Part shown: positions 20,300 to 32,900 of the stretch, piece by piece | How the letters are laid out: every line of letters begins with the position of its first letter | Numbering within the stretch: the stretch's first letter is position 1 | Source of the DNA: JAHBNG01 sp039028975 | Lineage (GTDB): Bacteria; Chloroflexota; Anaerolineae; Caldilineales; Caldilineaceae | Direction of reading: 5' to 3' | Assembly (NCBI GenBank): GCA_039028975.1 | Contig: JBCCHB010000068.1 | Span: forward strand, 19,043-83,042 | DNA length: 64,000 nucleotides | Program-made: the position numbers and the translations under genes | The notes under the pieces: model-generated | What the model was told of the DNA's origin: nothing | Databases searched by the model: none | What the model saw: the letters and a program-made list of their open reading frames with translations, nothing else

Positions 20300-20687
20300 T
20301 TGCTGAATCTCCTGTATACGGAATGTCAAATAGAAGCGGTGTTAAAATACACTAAGCATGATGGCGTCAAGCGCCTACTACGCAAAAAGAATGTGTAAAC
20401 AGGACACCTTTCGGGAAGGTTGTGACCTGGGAACTAAACTGGCCTGAGAATCTTCCCTTAAGGTTTTCACCAAGATTCATCACATCCCAATCGTGCGCAT
20501 TGGGATCCATTAATTGTGTTGATAGACGCTCCCGTTCGGGTTTGCTGCTAGGGTGGGTAAGAGGATCGGGTGATGTGCGGTTTTGGTTAAATAAGCTGCA
20601 AAGCTAAGGAGAAAGAATGTTTGTATAATTTTTGTAACAACATTCTGACAACAACTCTCTGACCGTAGATTAGCAGATTGATCCATA
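20300..20687 (-). other. Leader region upstream of the 3627-aa gene
   Basis: This stretch has no credible gene. It contains a perfect 8-bp hairpin (ATCCCAAT/ATTGGGAT, 20484-20506), a smaller one (CCCG/CGGG near 20529), and an AT-rich pair AGAATGTT/AACATTCT near 20615-20647. A weak promoter candidate faces the gene (TTGACG at 20365-20370, AT-rich TTTTAA or TATTTT near 20342-20349), but the spacing is poor. If transcription instead begins in the conserved block further upstream, this would be a structured 5' leader of nearly 400 bases. Confidence 0.4.
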
Positions 20688-20780
20688 TTCTGCATCTGTC
20701 ATTTTATGTAATCATGACAAATAATAGAGCATTTTTTAGATGATTTGAGAGGGGAACGGTTGGCTAATTCCAATATAAAT
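20688..20780 (-). promoter_or_regulatory. Conserved upstream block, copy A
   Basis: This block recurs at 36154-36255. Both copies hold the identical 19-mer CATCTGTCATTTTATGTAA, then CAAATAATAG, a T-rich run, a GAG(A)GGGGA motif and CAATATAA. Copy A lies 389 bases upstream of one giant gene's start; copy B lies 356 bases upstream of the other's, in the same orientation. The sequence between block and start codon is not obviously conserved. On the minus strand a TTGTCA/TTGACG-like hexamer lies inside the block, so it could be a promoter, but no convincing -10 sits at standard spacing. It could also be the edge of a dispersed repeat. Confidence 0.55.
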
Positions 20781-20786
20781 CGGAAA

Positions 20787-20838
20787 AACCATGAATGATT
20801 CGTCTTTTTCTACCAAGGAAAGCGAATCATTCATGGTT
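20787..20838. repeat. Long perfect hairpin in upstream element copy A
   Basis: AACCATGAATGATTCG (20787-20802) is perfectly complementary to CGAATCATTCATGGTT (20823-20838), and the 20-base loop can pair further (CTTT/AAAG). The equivalent place in copy B (36260-36305) also forms a hairpin, but with a different stem sequence. Structure is therefore kept while sequence changes. Confidence 0.75.
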
Positions 20839-20874
20839 CTTGCAGCTACATTACATTCAAGATCATTCAAATAA

Positions 20875-20948
20875 GCGGAGACTGCAACGCACGGCGGACT
20901 TTCTGACTGGAAGTGCGAAAATCCTAGACGCCGTGCATCGCAGTCTTC
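20875..20948. terminator. Inverted repeat just past the stop of the 4943-aa gene
   Basis: GGAGACTGCAACGCACGGCG (20877-20896) pairs 17 of 20 with 20929-20948. It lies 19-92 bases after the minus-strand stop at 20967, as expected for a terminator, but no T-run follows. A related inverted repeat with the same GCGGAGACTGC-A-GCACGGC arm occurs at 36475-36549, where no gene ends. It is therefore also part of the duplicated upstream element, and the terminator role is uncertain. Confidence 0.45.
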
Positions 20949-20966
20949 ACTCACTTAATGGCACTT

Positions 20967-23900
20967 CTATGGACTCACAGGCATATATATCTTCTCAGGC
21001 CTTGTCAAGTCATTATCTGTCTGCTTACCCGATAGATCAGTTTCATTCTGAGCTGTCTGCGCATTCACCGCGGATGTCTGGCTTGTCTGCTGCGAAAGAA
21101 GAGGGAGGTAAATCTCCACGCCCTGCACGACGCCAATCATTTCGCGCCTAGAGCTTCCGTCTTCGTAGACAATTTCGAGTACATAGATATCATCTTGGCC
21201 GAGGATTGCACCAACGTCCAACCATTCGTAGCCTACATCTCTCTGACCAATGACCGGGGCCAAAATCAACTGACGATTGCGTCGTTCGGAGGAGATGCCA
21301 TCCGTGTGCCAGATGTTGAATCCAGCTACGTTGCGTTCATCTACGATTTGCCAACTGATCAATACACCGTCGGGCGTCTGCTGAAGCCTACCTTTGGCCA
21401 AGAGCGTTGCCGTCGGGTTCACAATTTGTACGGAATCACAATCCTGATCGTCTCCATCGGTAACAACAGTGACGCCGCTACCTCTTGCACCTATCGATCT
21501 AGCCAGATTGGGGGTTTCGCCGGATCGGGTACAAGGAGCAATGGCGGGAAGTAGAGTCGTGTCGGTCGACGTCCTGAAGAAGACATCTACAGATATAGAT
21601 TCATTGACAGCCAAGCCATCCTGGTCATTCGCTAGCAAATCATCCCAGGTGAGAACAGAGTTCGCAACGGTATCCGGTGCTGGCGTAGCACTCTCATATG
21701 TAAGGAAAGCCCTACTAAAACGATCCTCCAACGGTAGCGTCGTCAGCGGAACATCACCTGTATTAGTAATCCGAATGGTGAAGCTGATGATCTCATTCGT
21801 ACGTACTTCGCCAATCCCGTTGTAGACCTTGCTTAGCGCCAAGCTCGGATTGGCGTTGACGCTGCTAATGGTCACTGGATAGTCCTCAATCTCACCGTCA
21901 GATGCAACACCCTGGGCGTCCAGACCTGTATCCGTACTCAGGCGGAAGCGAGCGTAGCTGTCCGTCACGCCGTTGGCGGGTACGGTGCCAAAGTTAAGGT
22001 TGAATTCAACGTTGAGACTGCCCGCTGGAACCGTCGTCGTGACAAATTCGCCCGTGTCGGTAAAGACACCGTTGGCGTTGAAGTCCACAAAGCCATAGAG
22101 TACGGCTGGCGTCGTGGTGGTGTTGGTGGCGTTGGCTCGCACAGTTGCCGTATTCCCTTCGACAAAGAAGAGATCGGCTAGGTTGATACCGTCCTCATCA
22201 TTGATTTGGTCGTTGTTGTCGCCATCAGCGTCAGTTGTGGGGATACCGTCCACTTCGCCATCGATGAGTGTCCCCAAGTGTAACCCCTCAACGATCAGGT
22301 GGCGTGGCCCATTGTCTGCCAGAAGCGTGCCGTAGTCGCCCGTGCCTTGGCCAACACTTGCGTCGGGATTGTCACCCCAGTCGTTGATCTGGGTCATCAG
22401 AATGGCAATGTCGTGGTCGTCTTCGTCAAAGAGGGCCGGGTCAGCCAGGAAGTTGTCGGTAAAGAAGTCATCTTTAATGACCATTTCATTGAAGCCGTCC
22501 GTATCCGGCACTGAGTCAATGTCCACCACGTTGGGATCGCCACCTGGACCCGTCGCATCGGCAATCTCGATGATGTTGGTGTAGATGGTGCTCACCGCAA
22601 TGGCGGGATTGATCTGGAAGCGAATGGTATCGGTGTAGCCTTGATTGGGTGCCAGATTGATGTTGCTGTGTGTCCGCGTGGCCGTGTTTGGACCAGTCGG
22701 CGTCCAGTTGTTATCGGCCAGGATCAGGCTTTCAGGAATGTGCTCAATGAGGGTGATATCCTGGGCATCTAGCACACCCTGATTGATGATGAGATACTCG
22801 TAGGTGATGATGTCCCCTGGCTCTACCACGGGCAGTACATTGCCCCCCATGGCATCGACGAGCGGATACTTGATGATGGCTAAGTCAAAGGTCTCCACCA
22901 CCGTGACCTGGGCCGGATCGTGGTCGTCCTCATCAGTTGCCGCCACGCCATCGCCGATGGTGCCTGTGCCGTTACCGTCAATGTAATTGTCGGCTGGGCT
23001 GTTTGGCTGGCCACCTGGATCGTTGGTCTCATCCGTATCTGGAATCGAGTCGATGTCTAGGATAGAGCCACCACCAGGTGCGTAGCTGGCGAATGAGATC
23101 TCGCCCCAGACCGTCTGGGTGCCGACCAGGCCACCTACCGGATAGAAAGGTGAGGCGGGACCGACGGCAAAGATGACCACGTGGGTGCTCACAGACTCGC
23201 CCGGCTCTAGCGGGCCAGGGAAGACGAAGTGACCTTGCTGGTCGCTGGTTACCTGCCAGCCGCGAGCGATATTGTACTCCAGGCTCGAGTCATCGATGAT
23301 CAAGCCCTTGGGGCTGTTGTCGGTCACGCGGATGTCGTAAGCTGTGACGTCACCTTGGTTGGTCACTTCCAGCGTAAAGGTGACGCGCTCGCCCACGCCA
23401 ATGATGGCATCGGTGGGGTTGCCTCCACTGGCTGGGTTGCCCTCATCATTTGTGTAGACTTTGGTCAGCGCCAGGTCAAACTCGCCGAGGGTGACACTGG
23501 CAATGTCGTGATCATCTTCGTCAGTGGTACCGTCGTTGTTGATTTCGTCGTCCACTAGCAGATCGTTGCCGTTGCCATCGTCGGGCGTAGAATCTGCATC
23601 TTCAACCGGTGGCGCAGCAGGCGTGTCCGAAGCCTGGACGATCTCTGCATAGTTATTCATCAGACCCAAGGCTGCCGTATCGGTGACGTGTAGCGTGATG
23701 GTCAATCGCTCAGATGACCCTGGTGCCAACGGTCCCGGAATCGAGTTGATGACCTGATTGGGGTTGCCTTCAATCCAGCCGTTGGTGTCGTTTTCGCTCA
23801 AGGTCAGTGTGTCGGTCAGGTAGTCAACAATCGTAATGTCGTACGCATCGACCGAGCCTTGATTGAAGACATCGATAACAAAGATCACATCCGCACCAGG

Positions 23901-26900
23901 GGCAGTAACGGCAGCTTGGGTAGCCGCAGGCTGCTTGCGTAGGGCCAGGTCAAAGCGGCGCACCGTCACCTCGGCCACGTCGTGATCGTCTTCATCATTC
24001 GTGCCGTTGTCGCTGGTGATGTCGTCGATGAGCGGGTCGCCATTGTCGTCGTTCTCGTCATCCTCCGGCTGAGAGTCCAGATCGTCGCCGTTGTCCTGCT
24101 TGATTTCGGCATAGTTCTGGAGCGTACCCAACGTGGTTCCTGCCCGCAGCAGAATCGAGACGTTGATGCTCTCGCCCGGGGCCAGCAGCGTGGTCAATGT
24201 GCGGGTGGCCGTGCCGTCACCTTGGTCAGTCCAGTTCGCTTCGTTGGGGCTGAGGGTGAAGCCAGCCGGGTAGCGATCCACAAGCTGGATGCCATTGGCG
24301 GGGCTGGTTCCCTGATTGAAGACGGTAATGGTAAAGAGCACATCATCCCCTTCGCTCACCACACTCTGAGCCGTGGTCTTGCGCAGGGCCAGATCATAGA
24401 CGTCCGTTTGTGCTGTGACGGTGACCACGGCAACGTCGTGATCGTCCTCATCGCCGCCGGTGTTGTCGATGATGTCGTCCACAACCGTATCATCGTCCAC
24501 CGAGTCCGGTGTTGAATCGCGGTCGGTGAAGGGGTTGCCGTTGATGTCGGTGACGCTGGACACCTCGGTCTTGTTGGTCAGCACCGTGTTGTCCGCCAGA
24601 CCGCCATCGATCTGCATGGTGACGTTGACTACCACCGATTGGCCGGGCAGCAGCCCCTCAGCAGGTAGTTCAGCACCGGCAGTTAACGTTCTGGAAATGG
24701 TGCCGGGACCAGTCAAAGTCGTCGGCGTCCAGTTGGCATCGTTGACCGTTAGGCCAGCAGGGACGTAGTCAATCAGCGCGATGTTGTCCATGGGGCCGCC
24801 AACTTGGTTGAAGACCTCGATTGAAAAGACCACTGTATCGCCGGGTGCTGCATACTGCACGGGAACCGTCTTGCGCAGGGCAATGTCCCACGTGTCGGGC
24901 GCAAAGCCAAAGTCGTAGGTGTGGTCGATGGTGCCGCCTGGCGTATCCACGTTGATGACGGCATTGTCGCCAGTCATGGTGGCATCCGAGTCGATCTCAT
25001 CGTTGGTGCCTTGGTTGTCCAGCGTCAGCATGAGGCCATCCAGCGGACTCTGCTGGCTGCCGCCTGTTGCGTTGGGAATGCGTACCGACACGCCTGCGCC
25101 CGGAATGGGCAGGTTGTATTTGGTATTGGAGGTGCTGGTTCCAGAATCCGAACTGAAGTAGTACTCGCCGCGGGCGTCGGTAATGGCCGAGCCGATGACT
25201 GTGTTGCCCGCATCGAGAATCTCAACCGTGACGCCCTGGATGGGCGGCTCACCTGGATCTTGCTCGCCGTTGAGGTTGTAGTCGATCCAGACGCGGTTGC
25301 CGATCTCCACGGGCAAGGCGGGACACAGACAGGTCAGCTCACCCACGCCATTATTGAGGCTGGCTTCGCTACCGTTGGCGGCAGAGACACAAGGCAATGT
25401 CGTTGGGAAGCCGTAGTAGCCGGTCAGCGCGCCGGTGGTCGCGTCAAACTGACGCATACCGGCCGTGTAAACGTTTCCGCCCTCACTAAATTGACCGAAG
25501 TTGGTGGCGATGATGTTGTTGCCAATCACACAGGCGCTGCCGGTCAGATCCTCAAAGGTGAGGTTGGCCCCATGACAGAGCATATGGGTATCGCCAAAGA
25601 AGAACTCACCGCCACCAAAAGGCCCGTCATTACGCAGCCGCTGCACACCGCCTGGCTCGCTGAAGGCCGTACAGCCTGTGTCACCTTCCATGACCCAGAT
25701 GTTGGTGCCAATCTGGCAAGCGTACATGAGGTCACCGGCAGTGATGGCGGTATAGTTGGCCCCGGTCAGCGGGCTGGGATCGGTAACGGTCGTCTGGATG
25801 CCCCAGCGGTCCATAAAGCCGATGACCATGTTGCCGTCGGCGGTAAAGTCGATGTCAGAGAGAATTGCCTGGGGATAGCTCAGCTTGGCTGCGAAGCTAC
25901 CCTGCACGTCTGCTGGGGTGCGTGCCCACGGGAACCAGCCTTGGTTCTGGGCATTGCCAGCCCAAACGCCACCATCCTGGGCAATCTCACGCGTGTAGTC
26001 CAGCGGGAAGTCGATGACGTTGACAAAGCCGTCGCCGATGTTGCTGGGGTTGAAGGTCTGAATGTAGGCATGAAGGTCAGCCGTGTTTTGGCTCGTCTCT
26101 GCACTGCAGACCAGCCCCAGGAAGCCCAAGCCGTTGTAGAAGGTGAGCGCCCAGGGACGGAATTCGCCGTTCGAGCAGCCTGGATCGGGAATCATGTGCT
26201 GGGTTACGTTGCCAGCCGGTGCTGGACCACCGTTGAGAGGCAGTCCGGACGTATCAACCTGAATGAGCGCACCTTGATGGACGTTGACCAGCCAAAGTTC
26301 ACCATTGAAGACATCGGCATTGCCAAAGCCAACCGTGCCTGCCTTGTTGAAGCCGTCCAAATCGATGCTGGCGCCAGAGGCCATGATCTCGTAGTCGTCG
26401 TCCAACAGTTCGTTGGTGTCGGGGTGACGCTGGACCGTCCCCAGGTCGATGCCGTTAACGCCCTGCAGCGTAAAGCCAGGCGTAGCGGGGTTGAAGGAAC
26501 CACTGCCGCCGCTGTACTGGACCACGTAAACGCCGTCAACCGTGTAGGTATCGGTGCCGTTGTAGTCAGCCAGCGGACCTAATCCAACGTGGCGCTTAAG
26601 GGTAGCCCCTGTATAGAGCTGCCCTATGTTGGCGTCGAAGGCCGTCCCCCAGACCGCGCCCATCTGGTTAGACGGTGCCTCGGCAGAGTAGCTGCTGGGT
26701 CCCGGTTGATAGGGGAAGGAGAACCAGCCCGGATCGGCCGAGCCGAGACCGTTGTCGTAACAGACGGTGGCCACCGTCGGATTGGGGCAGGGGCTAGGCC
26801 GATCCACGGGCGTAAAGCCTGCCGTCGCCACAGTCCAGCCGTCGCCCACGTGGGCAAATTGAACGGCCGTGGTGTTGTTGTCACCCACGACCGACGAAGT

Positions 26901-29900
26901 CAGATGATCCAGCGGGCCGTTGTTCATGGAGATGAAGAAGCCTTGGGTCGTTGCGCCGGGCAGCTCAAAGGTGATCCGCGTCTCGCCTTCCAGGCCAGAA
27001 TTGAGGAAGACAAACTTGCCCTCGGGGTCAGTTGTGGTTGAGGTCATGGTGCCAGATGCATCGACCGCGGTGACGATGATGCCTTCTACACCTGGCTCGT
27101 CTGCGTCGATCTGGCCGTCGGTGTCGTTGTCTTGGAAGACGGCACCGCGCACGCCACCACCAGCCGTGCCAAAGGTGAACTTCATGCCGTCACTCAGGTC
27201 TACGTTGGCAATGGTGTAAAGACCGCCGCCTTGGGCCACCATGCGTTGAGCCGCCTCATCGCTGAAGTCACCGTCTGCGTCGCTGTCCACAATGAGATAG
27301 AGTACGCCTAGCACTTCGGGCAGATCCGTCGTTGCGTCATCGACCTGAACGCCAATGCTAACGGGACCAACGCTGCCTGTCTCCTGCACCAGCCACTCTC
27401 GAGTAAGGCGGGCCTTGCCGCTGGGATAGCCGCTGGCAATCGTATCGGTTAACCAAGTCGTTGCGTCGAGACCGTTGTGGCCCCAGATGAGGAAGCTGTC
27501 TGGGTTGACCGAGATACGACTGCTGTCGCTGTTGGCGCTGGTAAAATCATCGGTTGTGGCAACAGTAACGATGCCGCCTGGCGCAGTCGAACCAGAGATG
27601 CGCTGATCCAGCGCGGTGGATAAGTCGAAGCCGATACCCGCCACGTCGTTATGATAGGCGCTGTTGGCGGTCGCATCCCAGGTGGTGACGCCTGTTGAAG
27701 TCGTATAACTCATCAACTGGGTATTGTTCAGCGTCAGGCCATATTTCAAGGCCAGGTAACTTTCGATTTTGTTGCGCTCAGCGTCAACGCTAGCTGTGTA
27801 GGCAATAACTTCTGCAATTTGACCGTTGAGAGGAGCCGCGTCGCCGCACACTCTTCGTTGGCCCATAACGGCGGCTAGGCTACGCGTGAGATCATGGGTC
27901 GATGAAGTGATGAGGGGCGTGCCATTGCTGTTGCTAAAGGTACGCTTTTGCCCGCTAACGCGACCGCCCTCCAGCATATCCCAGTACCCATTTGCACTGA
28001 CCGTGTCGATTGGTGAAGAGGTCGTTCGATGCTTATATGACTGGTTACTAAGAAAGTGCTGGAAGATAGGCGCGGTGCAAGCCTGCATGGAATAGAGGGT
28101 ACCGTCTGAAGTTACATTCGATTGGGCAACAAAGAAAAGGTCATAATCTCCAGTGCCTACCGAATTCAGTCCGGTGAGTGGAAAAATCATTCGATCGCTA
28201 TCGAAAGCAATGGCCGGATTGAAATTAACGCTAGCCGGATTGAGGACCGGGGTCCCTATATCGGTCACTGGGCCATCGACAGCGTCAGATTGATTGTTCC
28301 ACTGACTGACATTGCCGCCCGATTCAAGCACCCCGGCATCGGCCTTCAGCCAAATTTCCAGGTCAGCAGCTATACCGCCCGGTGCCGGCCGGAAACGCCA
28401 GCCCACGTTGTTCCCGATGATGGGATAGGTCGCCGAGACGTCGGTAATCCCTGCGTTGACTGGACCGTGACCAGCGTCATCAGTATCGATAGCGTTATCC
28501 AGGCCATCCTGGTCGTCATCGGCGCTGTCGAGCACAAGGCTTGCGTCAAATGTGTCGGCACCCGCTAGATCATTGCTGTCCAAATCCATAAAGTCGGGCG
28601 TGCCGTCGCCGTCCGTATCAACAGGTACAAAACCTGTGCCATAGTTGTCATACAGCCCCTGGTACTCGCCCGTTGTGCTCACCGTGCCAGAGGGAGCGAT
28701 GAAGCCTGCGGTCGTCTGTGCTTCGATGTTGTCTGGGATGCCGTCGCCGTCGGAGTCGAGGTCAAGGTGATCGGCGATGTTGTCGGCGTCCGTATGGGTT
28801 GGCGTGCAACTAGACTGCCCTGTGTTGGCATCGGTCAGGACAACATCGCTGATAATTGCGTTGTGACCCGCTACCGATGTTACCGACAAACGATAATCAG
28901 AAGCAGCCCCCTGACTTTGGTGTTTGATGACACCGCCGATTTTGAACGTGATGTAGCCCGTTTCATCAATATCGATTTCGTACAGTTCTCCGTCCACAGC
29001 ATTGTGAGTGAAGTTCCAATTTGTCGTAATGTAGCCATAAACATTGCCATCTGCGCCATGATAGAGCTTCTCACCGCCGTCGTTCCAGTTGGTGGTTACT
29101 TGTGAAGCTGATGTCGGGTGCAGCCCGAACATAACTGCAACATTGTCGTCTGCTTTCAGGTATTCAAAGTGAACAGGAAGCGTGAGGGGTTGATCTGAGT
29201 ATGATGTATGCCAAGAGTTGACACCAGTAACCGTCATTGAAGATGCAGACGGCGTGGTGAGCGGCACAGAGCCATTAAAGGTTAACGTGCGCAAATCGAC
29301 GCCGCAGGTGTGCCCCTCATTTTCATCCAAAATGCCGTCGTTGTCATCGTCAACATCGTTGAGGTCAACAATGTTATCGCCGTCGGTGTCGGGCAGGTTT
29401 TGGCCAAAGGTGAAGTAGGTAACGCCATCAAAATTGTGACTGATTTCGAAGATGCTACCGTTGAGCGACACCACGTTCGTAATTACATTGGTGGTAAAGC
29501 CGCTGTCGTCTGCGGTAATGAGATAAAGCGGCACATTTGGATCCAGACCGTTTGACGCAGCAGAGACAGGGAATTGAATCAGCGTTGTGTCTACGCTGCC
29601 GGTCTCCTGCGCGACCCATTTGCGCATCATCCAGGCGTTGATGCCCGTATCGGTCACTTGGGTCGTCAGTGCGTCGCCTGTGCCGACCGTCTCTGCGCCG
29701 CTGTGGCCCCAGATGAGGTACTGATTATCGGCGCTAAAGGACGTTGAATGCTGGGCAGTTGAGGTGACGATTTCGCCAAGCCCAATGGTCAGTATGGCGC
29801 TGTCATTTACACTGTGGGACTGGCGCTGGTCGAGCGCGCTGCTGTCATCCCGCCCAATCCCGGCCACGTCGTTGTGATAGGTGCTGTGAGTCGTGACATC

Positions 29901-32900
29901 CCAAATAGTGGTGCCACCAGAATTAGTGTAGCTCAGAGGCACGGTTGGGTCGCCCAAGGTGATGCCATACTTGATGGCCAACGAGCTATTGACGCTTAGC
30001 CGTTCCGTAGCCGAAAGCTTACGTCCATAGAGGATTACCTCAGCGATATCGCCCTTGAAGACAGCACTGCTAGCTGCGCCGACATGGATGGCTGGGCTAT
30101 GCGCACTAGCAAAGTTGACCGTGTTGCTGCTGCTTTCATAGTTGACAAGCCCATCGAAGCTGGCCGCCCAGTCGTTTGGCGCGCTATAAACATTATAGAC
30201 GTGGGGCTGGCGCACGTTCTGTGCTGGCCCACTGACGGGTGCCTGCGGATCCCAAATATAGCGGACGGTAGAGCCAAAGGTATCGTAAATTTGAGCGTTC
30301 GAATAGTCATAATGAACCGTCGGCGAGCCACTACCGCCAAACTGACCTGGGTATCCATCCGCTGTATTGCTCGCTCCGTTGTTGCGCAGCACGTAGAAGA
30401 TTTCTCCATCGGTGGCTGTCGGAATCAACATCTGGCCACCGTAAGTGAAGTAGTCATCACCGTCAAAGTTGACCGCTGGATTGAAGTTGAAGACGTTTTC
30501 CTGGAAGCTAGGAGCGCTGGAGATGGCCGTAAAGCTGCCGTGGGTGCCAGTTTCGTCAGTCCAGTTTGTCACTGCTACACCCGAATCCACGATCTGCCCA
30601 TCTGCCTTGAGCCAGAATTCTAAGTCAACCGCCACGCCACCTGGTGCGGTTACGATGCCGCCAAAGGTGAAATAATCGCCATCAGTTAGGGTAATGCCAG
30701 AGGCACACATGTGATCCTGACCATTGATCGTCTTAGCAGAGAGGGCATGTTCTGTCGTTGTACCGGGGGCAAAGGCGGGATCGCTAGCGTTGACCAGCAG
30801 ATTGGTACGTGACTCCAACCCTGTATTGTTCCAAACACAGACTTCTACTGCACCGACCGAATTCGTATTGGATGCCTGCCAGACTCGGTCAAAGCGGCGG
30901 TCAAAGGTCGTGCTAGGGCTAGCGTACGACTGCGTCATGCCAGCTACCCCACCATCATGCCCCCAGATGAGATATTGCAGATCGCTGCTGAAGGTACTGA
31001 CATTCGCAGCGTTGGACAAATCAATTGCACCGAGCCCAATAGTGACCATGCTTTCGTTGTTGATGCTACGGGACTGCTTCTGTTCAAGTGCGCCGCTATC
31101 GTCACGCCCGATGCCTGCCACGTCATTGTGATAGGTGCTGTTGTCCCAGATGACTGTTCCCGCCGAATTGGTGTAGGTAATCGGCGAGCCGTTTTCGCCA
31201 AGCGTAATACCGTATTTGATAGCGAGTGCGCTGTTGACCTGATGGCGCTCAGTATTTGTGAGCTTGCGGTCGTACAGCAATACTTCGGCGATACGTGAAT
31301 TGTCACCATCACCAACCTTGGATGCGCCAGCAAAGCTGACCGTATGCACCGTATCTTGTGCAGCGATAATGCCATCAAACGCGCCATGCCAATCGTTTGG
31401 TGCGCTGGCCTCATTGAGAATATGGTAGTTTGTCGTGAGGCGATCGGGTCCCGTAATTGTTACGCCAGTAAGCCCCTCTGAGGCAGCGGTCGCCGTATCC
31501 TTAGGGATCCATACTTTGCGATCGCTTGACCCAAACGTTAGGTAGACACGACCAGCCGAGTAAGAGTAATAAGGATCGCCGTTACCACCAAAGTAAGCGA
31601 GTGTGCGATGAGCTGTTGTATCTGGTTCGGCTTCCTTGCCGACAACGAACATTTCGCCTGCCGTAAAGCTGTTGGCAAAGGTGTCTCCTGTCCATGAAAC
31701 GAGGTCGTCGCTATCGAACTCAACCACAGGGTTAAAGTTGAGCAAATCCGCGCCCGAATCGAGCAGGTCTGGATCGCCTGTATATGTAGCTGGCGTGTGT
31801 GCGCTTGTCTGGTCGACCCATTCTGTGATGGCGTTGCCGCCCGCCTCCGTAACGCCTGCGTCGGCCTTGAGCCATAGTTCTAGATCAACAGCCACCGCAC
31901 CGGGTGCAGTCACAATGCCGCCAAATGTAAAGAAAGTGTCATTTGCCAGCGTAATGCCAGAGACACACATGTGATCCTGGCCATTAACAGTTTTAGCAGA
32001 GAGGGCATGTTCTGTGGTTGTGCCGGGTGCAAACCCAGGATCGCTATTGTTGACAAGCAGATGCGTGCGCGACTCTAGCCCGGTGTTGTTGCGTACACAG
32101 ATTTCGACAGCGCCAGTGGAATTTGTATTCTTGACCTGCCAGACGCGGTCAAAGCGGCGATCAAAGGTGGAGCCGCTGTGTGCTTGTGTCATGCCGGCAA
32201 CGCCACCTTGATGACCCCAGATGAGGAACTGATTGTCGCTGTTGAAGGTGCCTGTATTTGTCTGATTGGTTGCCGCGATGCTGTCGAGGCCAATCGAGAC
32301 CAAGCTATCCGGATGCACGCTGCCAGACTGCCGCTGATAGAGGGCACCGCTGTCGTCCCGTCCAATGCCGGCCACGTCGTTGTGGTAGGTGGCGTTGTTC
32401 CAGATGGTTGCGCCGCTCGAATCGACGTAGGTCTTGGGCACGCCATTTGCGCCAAACGTGATGCCATACTTGAGTGCCAATGCGCTGTTAACTTGGTCAC
32501 GTTCACCATCGGTCAGCTTGCGGTCAAAGAGCAGAATTTCGGCGATGGAACCATTGAAGTAGGTGTTGTTGTTGTAGCCGATATAGCTGTGGGTATTATC
32601 CTGCGTAGAAAAGTTGGTCGTGTTTGAGTTGGTCGTAAATTGAACGATGCCGTCGAATTTGGCTTGCCAATCATTTGTCGCGCTGTGTACGTTGTAGATG
32701 TGGGGATCCTGTGCGTTGCGCGGCGGTCCACCCGCAGGCGGATTCTGGGTATCCCAATTTCTGCGAGTGTCAGAACCAAAGGTATCGTAGACGTTGCGGG
32801 TGCTGTGGTCGTAGTAACCGCTGGCCGCGGTGCCCGCAAATTGGCCAGGATAACCCGTATCTGCGGTTGGCGTATCCGTGTTCTGCAGAACGTAGAAGAT

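Noticed and set aside
20300..20687. Leader considered as a known riboswitch
   Set aside because: The hairpins do not match the conserved cores I know, and the downstream gene is a structural surface protein with no evident ligand.
20787..20948. Upstream hairpins considered as integron attC sites
   Set aside because: They lack the conserved GTTRRRY core sites and there is no integrase gene or cassette array.
24921..26582. 553-codon open frame on the plus strand
   Set aside because: It is antisense to the conserved shared domain and SdrD_B region of the 4943-aa gene. The translation has no recognisable motif, and the open frame follows from the GC-rich codon pattern of the real gene.
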